A DNA stretch of 64,000 nt, taken from the NCBI RefSeq assembly GCF_017837635.1, contig NZ_JAGJRS010000018.1, forward strand, positions 1 to 64,000, written 5' to 3'. The notes beneath the pieces are model-generated. The model worked only from the letters and a program-made list of their open reading frames with translations, ran no database searches and was not told where the DNA came from. Positions 41,250 to 49,952 of the stretch are shown piece after piece (positions within the stretch are counted from its first letter, which is position 1; each line of letters begins with the position of its first letter). The translations under genes were made by a program, and so were the position numbers. The stretch comes from Frateuria flava. GTDB lineage: Bacteria; Pseudomonadota; Gammaproteobacteria; Xanthomonadales; Rhodanobacteraceae.

Positions 41250-41287
41250 CCGGGCTCCCTCTTCCGCATCGAGCAGGACGCCCGATC

Positions 41288-41890
41288 ATGCGACACACCC
41301 GCCTTGCCTCCTGCGCGTTGTTTCTTTTCGCACTGACAGGTTGCCTGACCGCCATGGCATTTCCATCCGAGACCTCGACCAAGCATGTGGCGCCCAATCA
41401 TTTCCCGCTGAAGTTCAAGCGGCACGATTTTCGCGCGTACTGCTACAACACGATCGGTTGCGAGGTGATCTACGCGGACAACAACTTCACCCGACTTCGC
41501 TCGGGTGATGTGGTCAGCCCACCGCCGCCGTCTGCGGACTATCGCGAAAAGTGGGGGTTTGCATCGTACGGGGGTATCCCGAATTTTCCGCGTCCAGCTC
41601 ACGTGCGGTGGAAATCTATGGACGGAGTTCCCCACGAAGCCGACGTGGACATTGGCGCCATTTTCAAGGACGAGCTGGTCAGGTACAGCGTCGCGAACGA
41701 AGAAATCCGCGAAGGAGCCTTCCCTGGCCCGGGCCCTGCCACGGATCCGAGCATTTTTCTCGAGGTGAATGATCGCACCATCAACGTATTCACGAAGGCC
41801 TTCATCCCTACGAAAAAAGAGCAAATTCCTGGAAATAAATACAGCGATTCCCGGGAAGATTTGATCCTGGCTTGGACACGCACCTACTGA
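41288..41890 (+). CDS. Lipoprotein, putative immunity protein for the adjacent DUF2235 hydrolase
   Basis: A 200-residue lipoprotein: the leader MRHTRLASCALFLFALTGC ends in a lipobox (LTGC), so the mature protein is anchored in the envelope. The body is unusually rich in Lys, Asn, Phe and Tyr for this genome (HFPLKFKRHDFRAYCYNTIGC) and has two close cysteines. Codon use is visibly more AT-rich, with AAA, AAT and TTT runs. It lies 21 bases before a lipase-like effector gene. The order lipoprotein-then-lipase, with periplasmic location, matches known Tle1-type immunity partners. Function is inferred from context; I do not recognise a named domain with certainty. Confidence 0.7.
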   Translation: MRHTRLASCALFLFALTGCLTAMAFPSETSTKHVAPNHFPLKFKRHDFRAYCYNTIGCEVIYADNNFTRLRSGDVVSPPPPSADYREKWGFASYGGIPNFPRPAHVRWKSMDGVPHEADVDIGAIFKDELVRYSVANEEIREGAFPGPGPATDPSIFLEVNDRTINVFTKAFIPTKKEQIPGNKYSDSREDLILAWTRTY

Positions 41891-41911
41891 CAACGGCAAC
41901 CGGAGCCAGGG

Positions 41912-43342
41912 ATGGCCAACAAAAGCATGAACGATTTGCCGGAGGACGGCGTCTCCACGTATACAGCCAGCTCAAGCGACATGCAGCTGTATCAAAACGC
42001 CAGTGCGGAACTGTCGAACTTCAAGGCGCCGGTTCTTATGCACGCCGACAATCCGCACGAGCGCCTCTACCTCGCGGCGTTCGACGGCACTGGCAACGAT
42101 AAATACAACGACCCCCTACACGCCACCAACGTAGCGAAGATCGATGAACAGGTTGAAGAACTCGCAGCCAAAGGCAACGCGCGAATTGCAGAGGGCTATC
42201 TCCCCGGCCCCGGCACTCAGGAGAATCGGTTCGTTCGGCTCCTCGACGGCGCGATCGGTTACACGCACGAGGTCCGCGTCGAAAAGATGTACGACATGTT
42301 CATCAGGAAAGCCCGCGATTGGATGCGTGAAGACCCCGAGGCACAAATCAGAGTGGTAGGCATTGGTTTCAGCCGCGGCGGGGAAGAAGACGCCAGTTTT
42401 GCCCGAGTCGTGCAGGAACGCGGCATCCAGAACCCAGCAGGCGCCATTTACACCCGCGACTCCCATGGCAACATCAAGCACGTCGAGTACACCAGGCCGC
42501 CGCTCGTCCCGCCCGGCAAAGTGGCGCAGGTCGTGGGCTTGTTCGATCCGGTCGGCACGGGCGCGCCGGTCAACGATTACGACCGCCGGTTGCCGCCCTC
42601 GGTAATCTCGGGCGTCCAGATATTCTCCAGGGACGAGCATCGCGGGCTGTTCAAGTCAGACCACATCATCGATCCGGGCCTGACGCCGGACGGGCGCTTC
42701 CTCGGTGTGCTGGTTCCGGGTGCGCACTCGGATGTCGGAGGCGGCTACCTGCTCGATGGGCTGAGCATCCGCAGCGGTAACCTGATGGTCGACTACCTCA
42801 ACGCGCTGAGCGACCGGCCTTTCCTCGCAAAGTCGCCCGAGCCGACCGACTCCCGGCTCAACGTGGTGCACCGATCGACCGAGGGCAATCCTCTCTTCCG
42901 GGCGTGGAACGAGGTGGACCGCCTCAAGCCGGAGGGCTACCACACGCTGGAAGCTCCCAAACACCACCACCACGGCTATCGCGTCACGGGCGATCCCTAC
43001 AATGCCGAGCCACGCGATGAGGTACTCAGCCGCGGGTTCAACTTCCGTTCGGTCGCGATCAGCCCGGTGCCTGGCGCCATCCCGGAGACGGCGCAGGAGC
43101 CGGCCAAAGCTGCCACCGCCGATCCGGTCGACGCCATGGTCGAGCGCCTCTACCAGGCCGCACTCAGGCAGGATGATCGTGCGATGGACGCCGTGGCCGG
43201 CGATTACCTGCAATCGCCGCAGGGGAGCGCCTGGTGGCGCGAGATCCAGCAATACAGCCAGGCGGTGCCGCTCCCGGAGCTTGCGCTCAGCTATCAAGGA
43301 CAGGCTGCGGAGCCGGTGACGGCGGCTGCCATGGAACGCTGA
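41912..43342 (+). CDS. DUF2235 alpha/beta-hydrolase, putative antibacterial lipase effector
   Basis: A 476-residue hydrolase with no signal peptide. DUF2235 hallmarks are the N-terminal AAFDGTGNDKYND (residues 55-67), the nucleophile elbow IGFSRGGEED with Ser154, LFDPVGTGAP with Asp212, and VPGAHSDVGGGY with His272 and Asp274. This is the fold of Tle1-type phospholipase effectors. After about residue 390 a Pro/Ala/Thr hinge leads to a 70-residue helical C-terminal module that could be a delivery or partner-binding domain. It follows a lipoprotein gene and precedes a membrane-protein gene. Toxicity and secretion route are inferred; no T6SS or T4SS structural gene is in the window. Confidence 0.82.
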   Translation: MANKSMNDLPEDGVSTYTASSSDMQLYQNASAELSNFKAPVLMHADNPHERLYLAAFDGTGNDKYNDPLHATNVAKIDEQVEELAAKGNARIAEGYLPGPGTQENRFVRLLDGAIGYTHEVRVEKMYDMFIRKARDWMREDPEAQIRVVGIGFSRGGEEDASFARVVQERGIQNPAGAIYTRDSHGNIKHVEYTRPPLVPPGKVAQVVGLFDPVGTGAPVNDYDRRLPPSVISGVQIFSRDEHRGLFKSDHIIDPGLTPDGRFLGVLVPGAHSDVGGGYLLDGLSIRSGNLMVDYLNALSDRPFLAKSPEPTDSRLNVVHRSTEGNPLFRAWNEVDRLKPEGYHTLEAPKHHHHGYRVTGDPYNAEPRDEVLSRGFNFRSVAISPVPGAIPETAQEPAKAATADPVDAMVERLYQAALRQDDRAMDAVAGDYLQSPQGSAWWREIQQYSQAVPLPELALSYQGQAAEPVTAAAMER

Positions 43343-43361
43343 TTCAACCGGAGGAAATGCC

Positions 43362-43934
43362 ATGGATGGCAGCAACATCGACGACGTAAAGCAACTGCTG
43401 GTCAAGCTCGCGGTGATCGCCGAACAACTCGACACGCGCAGCCGTGGCGCGCTGCAGCGCATCGACGCCAGCGCGACGACGCTCGATCGCAGTGCGCAAC
43501 GCTGGGCCGAAGGCGGGGACGACTTTTCCCGCAGGATGCTGGAGACCCTCGGTACGCAGGCCCGCGACAGCATCGCAGGCGCCACCCGCCAGGCACTCAC
43601 CCCGCTGGACGCACAGTTGCGCCAGAGTGCGGAAGCGGCGAAGTGGGCCGCCGATGCCCTGGCCGAACAGCGTAAGCTGCTCACCCTGGCCCAGCAGTCG
43701 CTGGTTCGCCGGGGGCTGCTTGCGTTGCTCGTGGGAGCGGTACTGGCGGCAGGCGGCAGTGGCTATATGGCGTGGCGGAACCTGCGCGCCGCCACCCTGG
43801 GAGACGATGTCCTCCAGGCGGTGCATTCGGGTACGCTGGTGCGCTGCCCCGACAGCCGGGCGCTATGCGTCAGGATCGGCCCCCGCCCGCGACGCAGCGG
43901 CACCCAGGGCCAATACCTCGTCGTCCAGCCCTAG
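43362..43934 (+). CDS. Coiled-coil/transmembrane protein linked to the DUF2235 gene
   Basis: A 190-residue protein: about 110 residues of amphipathic helix (for example LKTVKL-free heptads in LVKLAVIAEQLDTRSR and AQRWAEGGDDFSRRMLETL), then one transmembrane helix (GLLALLVGAVLAAGGSGYMAW), then a short 50-residue tail with two Cys. GGAGG lies ten bases before the ATG, and the gap to the hydrolase gene is 19 bases, so co-expression is likely. The helical part resembles relaxation/mobilisation-type accessory proteins, but no mobilisation gene is nearby. A role as adaptor, membrane anchor or second immunity factor is possible. Confidence 0.68.
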   Translation: MDGSNIDDVKQLLVKLAVIAEQLDTRSRGALQRIDASATTLDRSAQRWAEGGDDFSRRMLETLGTQARDSIAGATRQALTPLDAQLRQSAEAAKWAADALAEQRKLLTLAQQSLVRRGLLALLVGAVLAAGGSGYMAWRNLRAATLGDDVLQAVHSGTLVRCPDSRALCVRIGPRPRRSGTQGQYLVVQP

Positions 43935-44274
43935 ACGCCTCCTGGCAGGTGCATCTCTCGGGGAGCCTGACCAGCGTCAAACTAAGAGAGAGCATCGACC
44001 GGCTCAACCAGACGTCATTTGCGCGAAAGCGCGAGGCGCGTTTCACAGCGAATGCTGGCCATCCATCCTGGCTTCGACCAGCTAAAGCGGGATGGAATCC
44101 CCGCTTTCGCGGCAACAACGTCCGGAGAAGGGAGAGGGACGGGGCGGGGAGGGCTCCCCAAGGCGCCCGCAGTGCGCCCGGCCACGGCCACACAAGGCTT
44201 GCCAGGCGGCCCACCCTCGAAGCGAAGGTAGCCAAAGCGCCCTGCGTAGAACACGCTGGATCTGTGCTGCTGAG
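43935..44274. other. 340-base non-coding gap with repeat remnants
   Basis: Between the cassette and maf. It holds a degenerate inverted repeat (44050-44120) with CCATCC and GGGATGG arms and the string CGCTTTCGCGGCAACAACG, a form often repeated in this order, followed by GC-rich sequence. No gene is supported. Confidence 0.5.
44050..44120. repeat. Degenerate inverted repeat downstream of the effector cassette
   Basis: CCATCCTGGCTTCGACCAGC faces TAAAGCGGGATGG, followed by AATCCCCGCTTTCGCGGCAA. Only one copy of this family was noticed in the window. Confidence 0.4.
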
Positions 44275-44862
44275 CTACTGCGGGCAGACTCGCCCCGGCA
44301 GGACGCCGAAGCCACGCAGCAATCGCGCCGTCTCGAACAACGGCAGCCCCATCACTCCCGAGTAGCTTCCCTCCAGGTGTTCCACCAGCGCAGCACCGCG
44401 CCCCTGGATCGCGTAGCCGCCTGCCTTGCCGAACGGTTCGCCGGTCGCGACATAGGCGTCGATGGTGGCGGCGTCCAGCCGGGCAAAGCGCACGTTGGAG
44501 ACGCACACCTCGCATCCCTGCTGCTGCGCCCCCACGACCCATACCGCCGAGATCACCGCATGGGCACGACCGGACAGACGCCGCAACATGGCGCCCGCCT
44601 GTCCCGCGTCCGCCGGCTTGCCGAACACCTCACCGTCCAGCACGACCTCGGTGTCCGAGCCGATCACCAGCACATCCGCCGCATCGGCGACCAGAGCGAA
44701 GCCGGCCTGCGCCTTGTCCCGGGCGACCCGGCTGACGTACTCCTGCGGCGACTCGCCCTGGGCGCGTACCTCGGCCACCTCCACGTCCAGTGTCGTGTAG
44801 GCGATGCCGAGCTGCTGCAGCAGCTCGCGGCGGCGGGGGGATTGCGAAGCGAGATAGAGCAT
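44275..44862 (-). CDS. maf: Maf-family nucleoside triphosphate pyrophosphatase
   Basis: A 195-residue Maf protein. The N-terminal [17 protein letters not shown] is the family phosphate-binding loop, and [17 protein letters not shown] and [28 protein letters not shown] complete the active site. Maf proteins hydrolyse dTTP, UTP or modified nucleotides and influence septum formation. The subfamily (YhdE-like dTTPase or YceF-like) cannot be fixed by eye. ATG 44862 sits just before the signature. Confidence 0.93.
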   Translation of the reverse strand: MLYLASQSPRRRELLQQLGIAYTTLDVEVAEVRAQGESPQEYVSRVARDKAQAGFALVADAADVLVIGSDTEVVLDGEVFGKPADAGQAGAMLRRLSGRAHAVISAVWVVGAQQQGCEVCVSNVRFARLDAATIDAYVATGEPFGKAGGYAIQGRGAALVEHLEGSYSGVMGLPLFETARLLRGFGVLPGRVCPQ

Positions 44863-45001
44863 GGCTTTTGGGTGCGGGGCAGAAGAACCAGCATAAGCGC
44901 ATCCGCGTTCCTGGCGGCCGCAACCTCGCCCGTGCCATGGGCTCGCCCGTTTGTGTGGTGGGTGTTGCCGGCTCCGACCGTGCCGTGCACTGAGCTGGCG
45001 G

Positions 45002-45451
45002 TCAAAGCCTGAGCGTGTATTCGCAGAACTGGCGATCGCGTTCCCAGCCCTGGGATTCGTACAGCGCCTGCGCCGGTGCGTTGTCCAGCGCGGTCGACAA
45101 CGACAGGCTCGCCGCACCCAAGGCACGCGCATGCGCCGCCGCTTCGCGCAGCAGCGCTGCCGCCACGCCCTGGCGGCGCGCCAGTGGCGACACGAACAGG
45201 TCGTTGAGCAGATAGGTGCGCGCCATCCGCACCGAGGAGAACAACGGGTAGAGCTGGGTGAAACCGAGCCCCACACCGCGGACATCCAAGGCCAGCAGGA
45301 TCACCGACTGGTGGTGCGCGAAACGCGCCCGCAGGAATGCACGTGTCCCTTCCGGATCGGACCGCTGGGCGTAGAACTGCCGGTAGCCGTCGAACAATGG
45401 CACCAGCGTGTCGAGGTCATGGACGGTGGCCTGACGAACCTGGACGGACAT
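45002..45451 (-). CDS. GNAT-family N-acetyltransferase
   Basis: A 149-residue acetyltransferase of the GNAT fold. The N-terminus [23 protein letters not shown] is typical. The acetyl-CoA pyrophosphate loop is in [23 protein letters not shown] (motif A), followed by [19 protein letters not shown] (motif B). The substrate is unknown. ATG 45451 is chosen because a longer in-frame reading has no family similarity. It is divergent from the broken DUF4142 gene. Confidence 0.85.
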   Translation of the reverse strand: MSVQVRQATVHDLDTLVPLFDGYRQFYAQRSDPEGTRAFLRARFAHHQSVILLALDVRGVGLGFTQLYPLFSSVRMARTYLLNDLFVSPLARRQGVAAALLREAAAHARALGAASLSLSTALDNAPAQALYESQGWERDRQFCEYTLRL

Positions 45452-45603
45452 GGCAGCTCCAAGGGAAGGCGCAAGACCCGACCGTATCGGCCTGGCCGCG
45501 GCGGCACAAGACGCTGCCGTTACCCACGCATTCACGGCCCCTAGAGCGGGCGTTGCCGACCGATTGGCTAGCGTCGGATACCCGCCTGAAGCCGGACCCG
45601 CCC

Positions 45604-46137
45604 ATGAAGCTGCCTTCCCTACCGCCCTTCCTCGCCCGCGGCCTGCTCTCGCTCGCCTTGACCGCGCTGGTGCTGCCCGCGCTTGCCACCGATACGCCCA
45701 CACTGGACAAGCAGGAACAGGCTTTCGTGGCCAAGGCCACGGCCGACAACTCGATGCAGATCGAACTGGCGAAAGTCGCGCGCGACCGCTCCTCGTCGGC
45801 GCAGGTGCGCGAACTGGCCAACCACATCATCGACGACCACGAGTCGCTGAACCGCAAGTTCACCGATTTCTCGGTGGCGAAGAAGGCGCACGGCCAGGCC
45901 CACGGTACGCCCGCGAAGGACGTGACCTAGGACAAGCTGCGCCTGCAGCAGTTGAAGGGCGAGGCGCTGGACCAGGCGTTCGCCGGGATGATGGTCGCGG
46001 AGCACCAGAAGATCATTCCCCTCTACGAGCGCGCCACGAACGACGGTCACAACCCGAAGCTACGGCAGATCGCCGAGGAAGGCCTGCCGATGCTGCGCGA
46101 CCACCTGCAGCGCGCGCGTGCCATCACCGCAAAATGA
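45604..46137 (+). pseudogene. DUF4142 exported protein gene interrupted by an in-frame amber codon
   Basis: The reading frame starts with a signal peptide (FLARGLLSLALTALVLPALA) and the DUF4142 ferritin-like helical core (LDKQEQAFVAKATADNSMQIELAKV). A TAG at 45928-45930 falls after AHGTPAKDVT. The same frame then continues without further stops as DKLRLQQLKGEALDQAF... to a TGA at 46135-46137, giving the rest of a normal DUF4142 domain (FAGMMVAEHQKIIPLYE). The full unit would be about 177 residues. It is either a recent nonsense mutation or a read-through codon, or a sequencing error. DUF4142 function is unknown. Confidence 0.8.
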
Positions 46138-46149
46138 CGAGCACCTTGT

Positions 46150-46254
46150 AGGAGCGCCCTCGGGCACGACCGATGGCCCGGCAACGCCGAGTTGCCGCGA
46201 CCGGCTTGGGCTGTTTCTCGCGCATGTCTTCCGGTCGCGCCCAAGGGCGCTCCT
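46150..46254. repeat. REP-like Y-shaped inverted repeat
   Basis: Outer arms AGGAGCGCCCTCGGGCACGA(CC) at 46150-46171 and GGTCGCGCCCAAGGGCGCTC(CT) at 46233-46254 enclose an inner stem CGGCAAC/GTTGCCG (46179-46197). It lies between the convergent DUF4142 gene and GMC oxidoreductase gene. Confidence 0.7.
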
Positions 46255-46278
46255 GCAGGCCATGCACCCGGCCCCGCG

Positions 46279-47874
46279 TCAGGCGTTGTCCGCCAGCAGG
46301 AACTTCGCCGCCATCTCGCCGATCATCGCCGACGGCGCCTCGGTATTGCCGCTGATCAGCGTGGGCATGACGGACGCGTCGGCCACGCGCAGGCCCTGCA
46401 CGCCGCGCACGCGCAGTTGCGGATCGACCACCGCGCGCGGGTCGGCGCCCATGCGGCAGGTGCCGACCGGGTGGTAGATGGTGTCGGCGTGCGCACGGAT
46501 CAGCGCGCGCAATCCCTCGTCGTCCTCGCTGCCGGTGCCGTAGAGCGGCCGCGCACCGTAGGCCGCGAGTGCCGGCGCGGCAAGGATGCGCCGGACGATG
46601 CGTGCGCCCTCGACCAGCAGCTCCCTGTCTTCCGGCGCGGACAGGAAGTTCGGATCGATCAGCGGGGCCTTGCCAACGTCCGCACGCGCCAGCCGCACGC
46701 GTCCGCGGCTGGCCGGTCGCAACACGCACACGTGCAAGGCCATGCCGGTGGACAGGTGCATGCGGCGGTTGTGGTCGTCCACCATGCCGATGCAGAAGTG
46801 CAGTTGGAGATCAGGCCGGCCGACGTCCGGGCGGCTGCGCAGGAAGCCGCCCGCCTCCGCCGCGTTGCTGGTCAGCATGCCCTCGCCGCGATGGCGATAG
46901 GCGCCGGCACTGGCGGCCATGCGCGCAAGGGTCGCCGGGTTCATGCCGAACAGGCCTTCGGCGCGTAGCCGCAGGTTGGCGGTGTAGTCGATGTGGTCCT
47001 GCAGGTTCTCGCCCACGTCCGGCGCGTCACGAAGCACCCCGATGCCGAGCTCGCGCAGGTGCGCGCCCGGGCCGATGCCGGAGAGCATCAGCAGTTGCGG
47101 CGAGCCGATTGCGCCGGCACAGACGACCACCTCGCGCCGCGCCTGCATGCGCTGGCCGCCGACCAGCACGCCGCCCGCGCGATGGCCATCGAACAGGATG
47201 CGCTGCACCGGCCGCCCGGCCAGCACGCGCAGGTTCGGCCGCGCCTTGCCGTCGCCCAGGTACGCGCGCCCCGCGTCGACCCGGCGCCCGTCGCGCTGGT
47301 ACACCTGATAGAGGCCCACGCCCTCCTGGCGCGGCCCGTTGAAGTCGTCGTTGCGCGGATAGCCGCACTGCACCGCTGCCTCCACGAACGCGCGGCTCAT
47401 GGGGCTGGGCGAGCGCAGGTCGCTGACCGGCAGCGGCCCGCCGATGCCGTGCCAGTCATCGGCGCCGCGCTGGTTGTCCTCGATGCCACGGAACACGGGT
47501 AGCACGTCGCGCCAGCTCCAGCTGGTGCAGCCGAGCGTGGCCCATCCGTCGTAGTCCTCCGGCTGGCCGCGGGTGCAGATCATCGCGTTGATCAGGCTGC
47601 TGCCGCCGACGCCACGCCCGCGCGGCACGTAGCCGCGGCGTCCGCCCAGGTGCACCTGCGGCACCGTCTGGTAGGCGTAGTTGTGCCGGCTGCGGAACGG
47701 CACCAGCGCGGCGATGCCCATCGGTACGCGGCTGAGCCACGAGGGCGTGGACGGCCCGGTCTCGACCAGGCACACGGTCGGCCGTCCCGGCGCGTCGGCC
47801 AACCGCGCGGCCACTGCGCAGCCAGCCGGGCCGGCGCCGACCACGATGAAATCGGCGCCTGCTCCATCGCTCAC
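46279..47874 (-). CDS. GMC-family oxidoreductase (choline dehydrogenase-like)
   Basis: A 531-residue FAD enzyme of the glucose-methanol-choline family. The FAD motif is [19 protein letters not shown] at the N-terminus; [18 protein letters not shown] and [21 protein letters not shown] are the two PROSITE-type signatures. C-terminal HPVGTCRMG holds the catalytic His region. It oxidises an alcohol of unknown identity. GTG 47874 begins two bases after the stop of the AsmA-like gene and has GGGG eight bases upstream; TTG 47880 is an alternative. No betaine genes are nearby, so betA is not claimed. Confidence 0.86.
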   Translation of the reverse strand: MSDGAGADFIVVGAGPAGCAVAARLADAPGRPTVCLVETGPSTPSWLSRVPMGIAALVPFRSRHNYAYQTVPQVHLGGRRGYVPRGRGVGGSSLINAMICTRGQPEDYDGWATLGCTSWSWRDVLPVFRGIEDNQRGADDWHGIGGPLPVSDLRSPSPMSRAFVEAAVQCGYPRNDDFNGPRQEGVGLYQVYQRDGRRVDAGRAYLGDGKARPNLRVLAGRPVQRILFDGHRAGGVLVGGQRMQARREVVVCAGAIGSPQLLMLSGIGPGAHLRELGIGVLRDAPDVGENLQDHIDYTANLRLRAEGLFGMNPATLARMAASAGAYRHRGEGMLTSNAAEAGGFLRSRPDVGRPDLQLHFCIGMVDDHNRRMHLSTGMALHVCVLRPASRGRVRLARADVGKAPLIDPNFLSAPEDRELLVEGARIVRRILAAPALAAYGARPLYGTGSEDDEGLRALIRAHADTIYHPVGTCRMGADPRAVVDPQLRVRGVQGLRVADASVMPTLISGNTEAPSAMIGEMAAKFLLADNA

Positions 47875-47876
47875 GT

Positions 47877-49580
47877 TCAATGCCCCGAGGTCGGCTGCTT
47901 GGGCTTGAGCGCGTTCTGCAGCAGGTTGTTGAGCATGTCCTTGCCGCTGTCGGCTGGTGGCTTCGACGCCGGCTGGGTGCTGTCGCTGCGCGTGCCCGCT
48001 TCGAGCAGGCCGACCGCCGCCTTCGGGTCGAGCTTGAAGCTGGGCGCGCTAGCGGTGCCGCCGACGCGCACGCCCACGCCGTTGGTGCTCATGCCCTTGA
48101 TCAGGCCGCCGAGCGCGCCGCCAGCCTTCGATCCGCCCAGCAGGCCGGCAAGGCCCTGGCCGGCCTGGCCCGCGCCGGTGACGCCCTCGTCAAGTTTGAC
48201 CAGCATGCGGAAATCGAGCGCGCCGTCGGCGGCCATGCGGCCCTTGCCCGTGAAGCTGCCGAGCTGCGCGATCTGCGCCTTGGCCGGATTGGCATCGATG
48301 CCCTTGGGCGAGATGGTCAGCATCGCCTCGGCATGCTGGATCACGGTGTCCCTGGGCGCGTTAATGCCGGCCAGTGCCAGCGCGCCGCCGAGCTTGTCGC
48401 CCAGGCTGTAGCCGGCCAGCCGCGTGCCGTCGAGCGAGACCGGCCCGTGGATCACCAGCGCATCGAGCGGCCCGCGCACGGTCAGATCCATGCTGGCGGT
48501 GCCACCGGCCAGCCGCGAATCCTTGGGCAGGATCACGCCGAACACCGGCAGCAGCGGCTGCAGGTCGTCGATCGGCTGGCGCGCGCCCTTCACCTTCAGA
48601 TCCATGCGCATCACCGCGGGCCGGTTGTCGAAGCTCCCCCCGATGGACAACTGCGCCGCGCCGGCATGCAGCACCGTGTCGGCGATGCGCCCGGTGCCGT
48701 TATCCAGCCGGTAGTCCGCCTGGTAGTCGATACGCAACGGCTGCGGCGAGGGCGACCCGGAGGCCACCAGTTGCAGCTTGCGCGCATCGATGCGGCCCTT
48801 CGAGCGCAGCACGCCCTTGGCCGAGGCGATCTGCGTGTCCAGGTCGAGCACGCCGCCGACGCCGCTGTCGCGTGCCATCAACCCGGCGCCGACCAGGTCC
48901 AGGTCGTGCATCGCCAGGTGCGCATCGACCGGCGTCAGCACGGCGTTGCCCGACTGCCAGGGACCGAGCCTGCCGTCCAGCGCCAGCGTGCCGCCGCCGG
49001 CGATGTCGGCCTTGAGCTCGAACGGAAAGGCCGCCTGCGTGCCGACGTGGTCGGCGCTCAGCTGCACGTGGTCGTAGACCTTGCGGTCGCCGGCCATGCG
49101 GGTCAGTTCGATGCGGCCGTCGTTGATGCGCAGCCGGTCGACGGTGAGCCCGCCCGGCGCCCCGGCCGCGCCGTTTTCCGCTGGCGCCGGCGTACCGCCG
49201 AGCCCAGCAAAATTCCAGTCGCCCTTGCGGTTCTGCAGCAGGCGCACCACCGGCTGGTCGAGCGTGAGCGAGGTGATGTGCAACTGGCGGTGGACCAGCA
49301 ACGGCCACAGCTCCACGCCCAGATCCAGCGAGCGGGCGCTGACGAACGGTTGCTTGCCAAACCGGGGATCGTCGCCAATGCGGATCTCGTCCGCCTCCAG
49401 CGAACCGGTCCACACGGACATGTGCAACGTGCCGATGCTCACCTCGCGACCCAGCGCCTTGCCCAGCGAGGCCTGGATCTGCGGACGGAAGTGGTTGGCA
49501 TCCACCAGCAGCAGCGCGGCACCGGCCAGCACGACCAGGGCCAGCACGAGGACGATCAATCCGACCATCAGCCGCTTCAT
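47877..49580 (-). CDS. AsmA-family envelope protein
   Basis: A 567-residue protein anchored by one N-terminal transmembrane helix (LIVLVLALVVLAGAALLLV), with a long periplasmic beta-rich domain. The start VDANHFRPQIQASLGKALGREVSIG is the typical AsmA N-terminal repeat, and the C-terminal AsmA core includes GKGRMAADGALDFRMLVKLD. AsmA/TamB/YhdP-like proteins are thought to bridge the envelope for phospholipid transport. The last 60 residues are Pro/Ser/Lys-rich and probably disordered. ATG 49580 is preferred over an in-frame start 18 bases upstream. It lies directly upstream of the GMC oxidoreductase gene. Confidence 0.88.
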   Translation of the reverse strand: MKRLMVGLIVLVLALVVLAGAALLLVDANHFRPQIQASLGKALGREVSIGTLHMSVWTGSLEADEIRIGDDPRFGKQPFVSARSLDLGVELWPLLVHRQLHITSLTLDQPVVRLLQNRKGDWNFAGLGGTPAPAENGAAGAPGGLTVDRLRINDGRIELTRMAGDRKVYDHVQLSADHVGTQAAFPFELKADIAGGGTLALDGRLGPWQSGNAVLTPVDAHLAMHDLDLVGAGLMARDSGVGGVLDLDTQIASAKGVLRSKGRIDARKLQLVASGSPSPQPLRIDYQADYRLDNGTGRIADTVLHAGAAQLSIGGSFDNRPAVMRMDLKVKGARQPIDDLQPLLPVFGVILPKDSRLAGGTASMDLTVRGPLDALVIHGPVSLDGTRLAGYSLGDKLGGALALAGINAPRDTVIQHAEAMLTISPKGIDANPAKAQIAQLGSFTGKGRMAADGALDFRMLVKLDEGVTGAGQAGQGLAGLLGGSKAGGALGGLIKGMSTNGVGVRVGGTASAPSFKLDPKAAVGLLEAGTRSDSTQPASKPPADSGKDMLNNLLQNALKPKQPTSGH

Positions 49581-49717
49581 GGCGCATCTCCCCAGCAAGG
49601 TGCCCCGATACTAACCAAACCCGCGCGCGCTCCCACCATCCGCCGATGCCGGCGTGATGCAGGCCACTTCCGCCGTGCGGTTGAACCCGGCCCAAGCCGC
49701 GCCCACATCCTCACTCC

Positions 49718-49876
49718 ATGGGCTGCCTTCCGGTTCCACTGTGCTTCCTGCTCGGCTTCGGCATCGGCTACGCCGCGGGCGGCACGCGGGGCGCGCTGTG
49801 GGGTGCGGGCGCCGGGCTGGCCGCCGGGCTCGTCGGCATGGGCTGGTTCATCCATCTCATGCGCGGCCGTCGCTGA
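49718..49876 (+). CDS. Possible small Gly-zipper membrane protein
   Basis: A 52-residue frame: MGCLPVPLCFLLGFGIGYAA, then Gly-rich GALWGAGAGLAAGLVGMGW, then a basic end HLMRGRR. Regular GxxxG spacing suggests a two-helix glycine-zipper hairpin. No clear ribosome site is visible, so it could be chance in GC-rich DNA, but third-position bias is normal and it fills a gap ahead of the next membrane-protein gene. Confidence 0.42.
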   Translation: MGCLPVPLCFLLGFGIGYAAGGTRGALWGAGAGLAAGLVGMGWFIHLMRGRR

Positions 49877-49952
49877 ACGGGCGGCCGCGCGTGTGCTGGC
49901 CTTTACCTTCCGCGCGTAGTCGAATGACGGGCAGTCTCCAGCGGAGTTCGGG

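Noticed and set aside
41288-43934. Remnant of a prophage or conjugative element
   Set aside because: No integrase, transposase, relaxase, VgrG, PAAR or phage structural gene flanks the cassette, and no attachment-site duplication was seen.
46279-47874. Naming the GMC oxidoreductase betA
   Set aside because: No betaine aldehyde dehydrogenase, betI or choline transporter gene nearby; GMC enzymes have many substrates.
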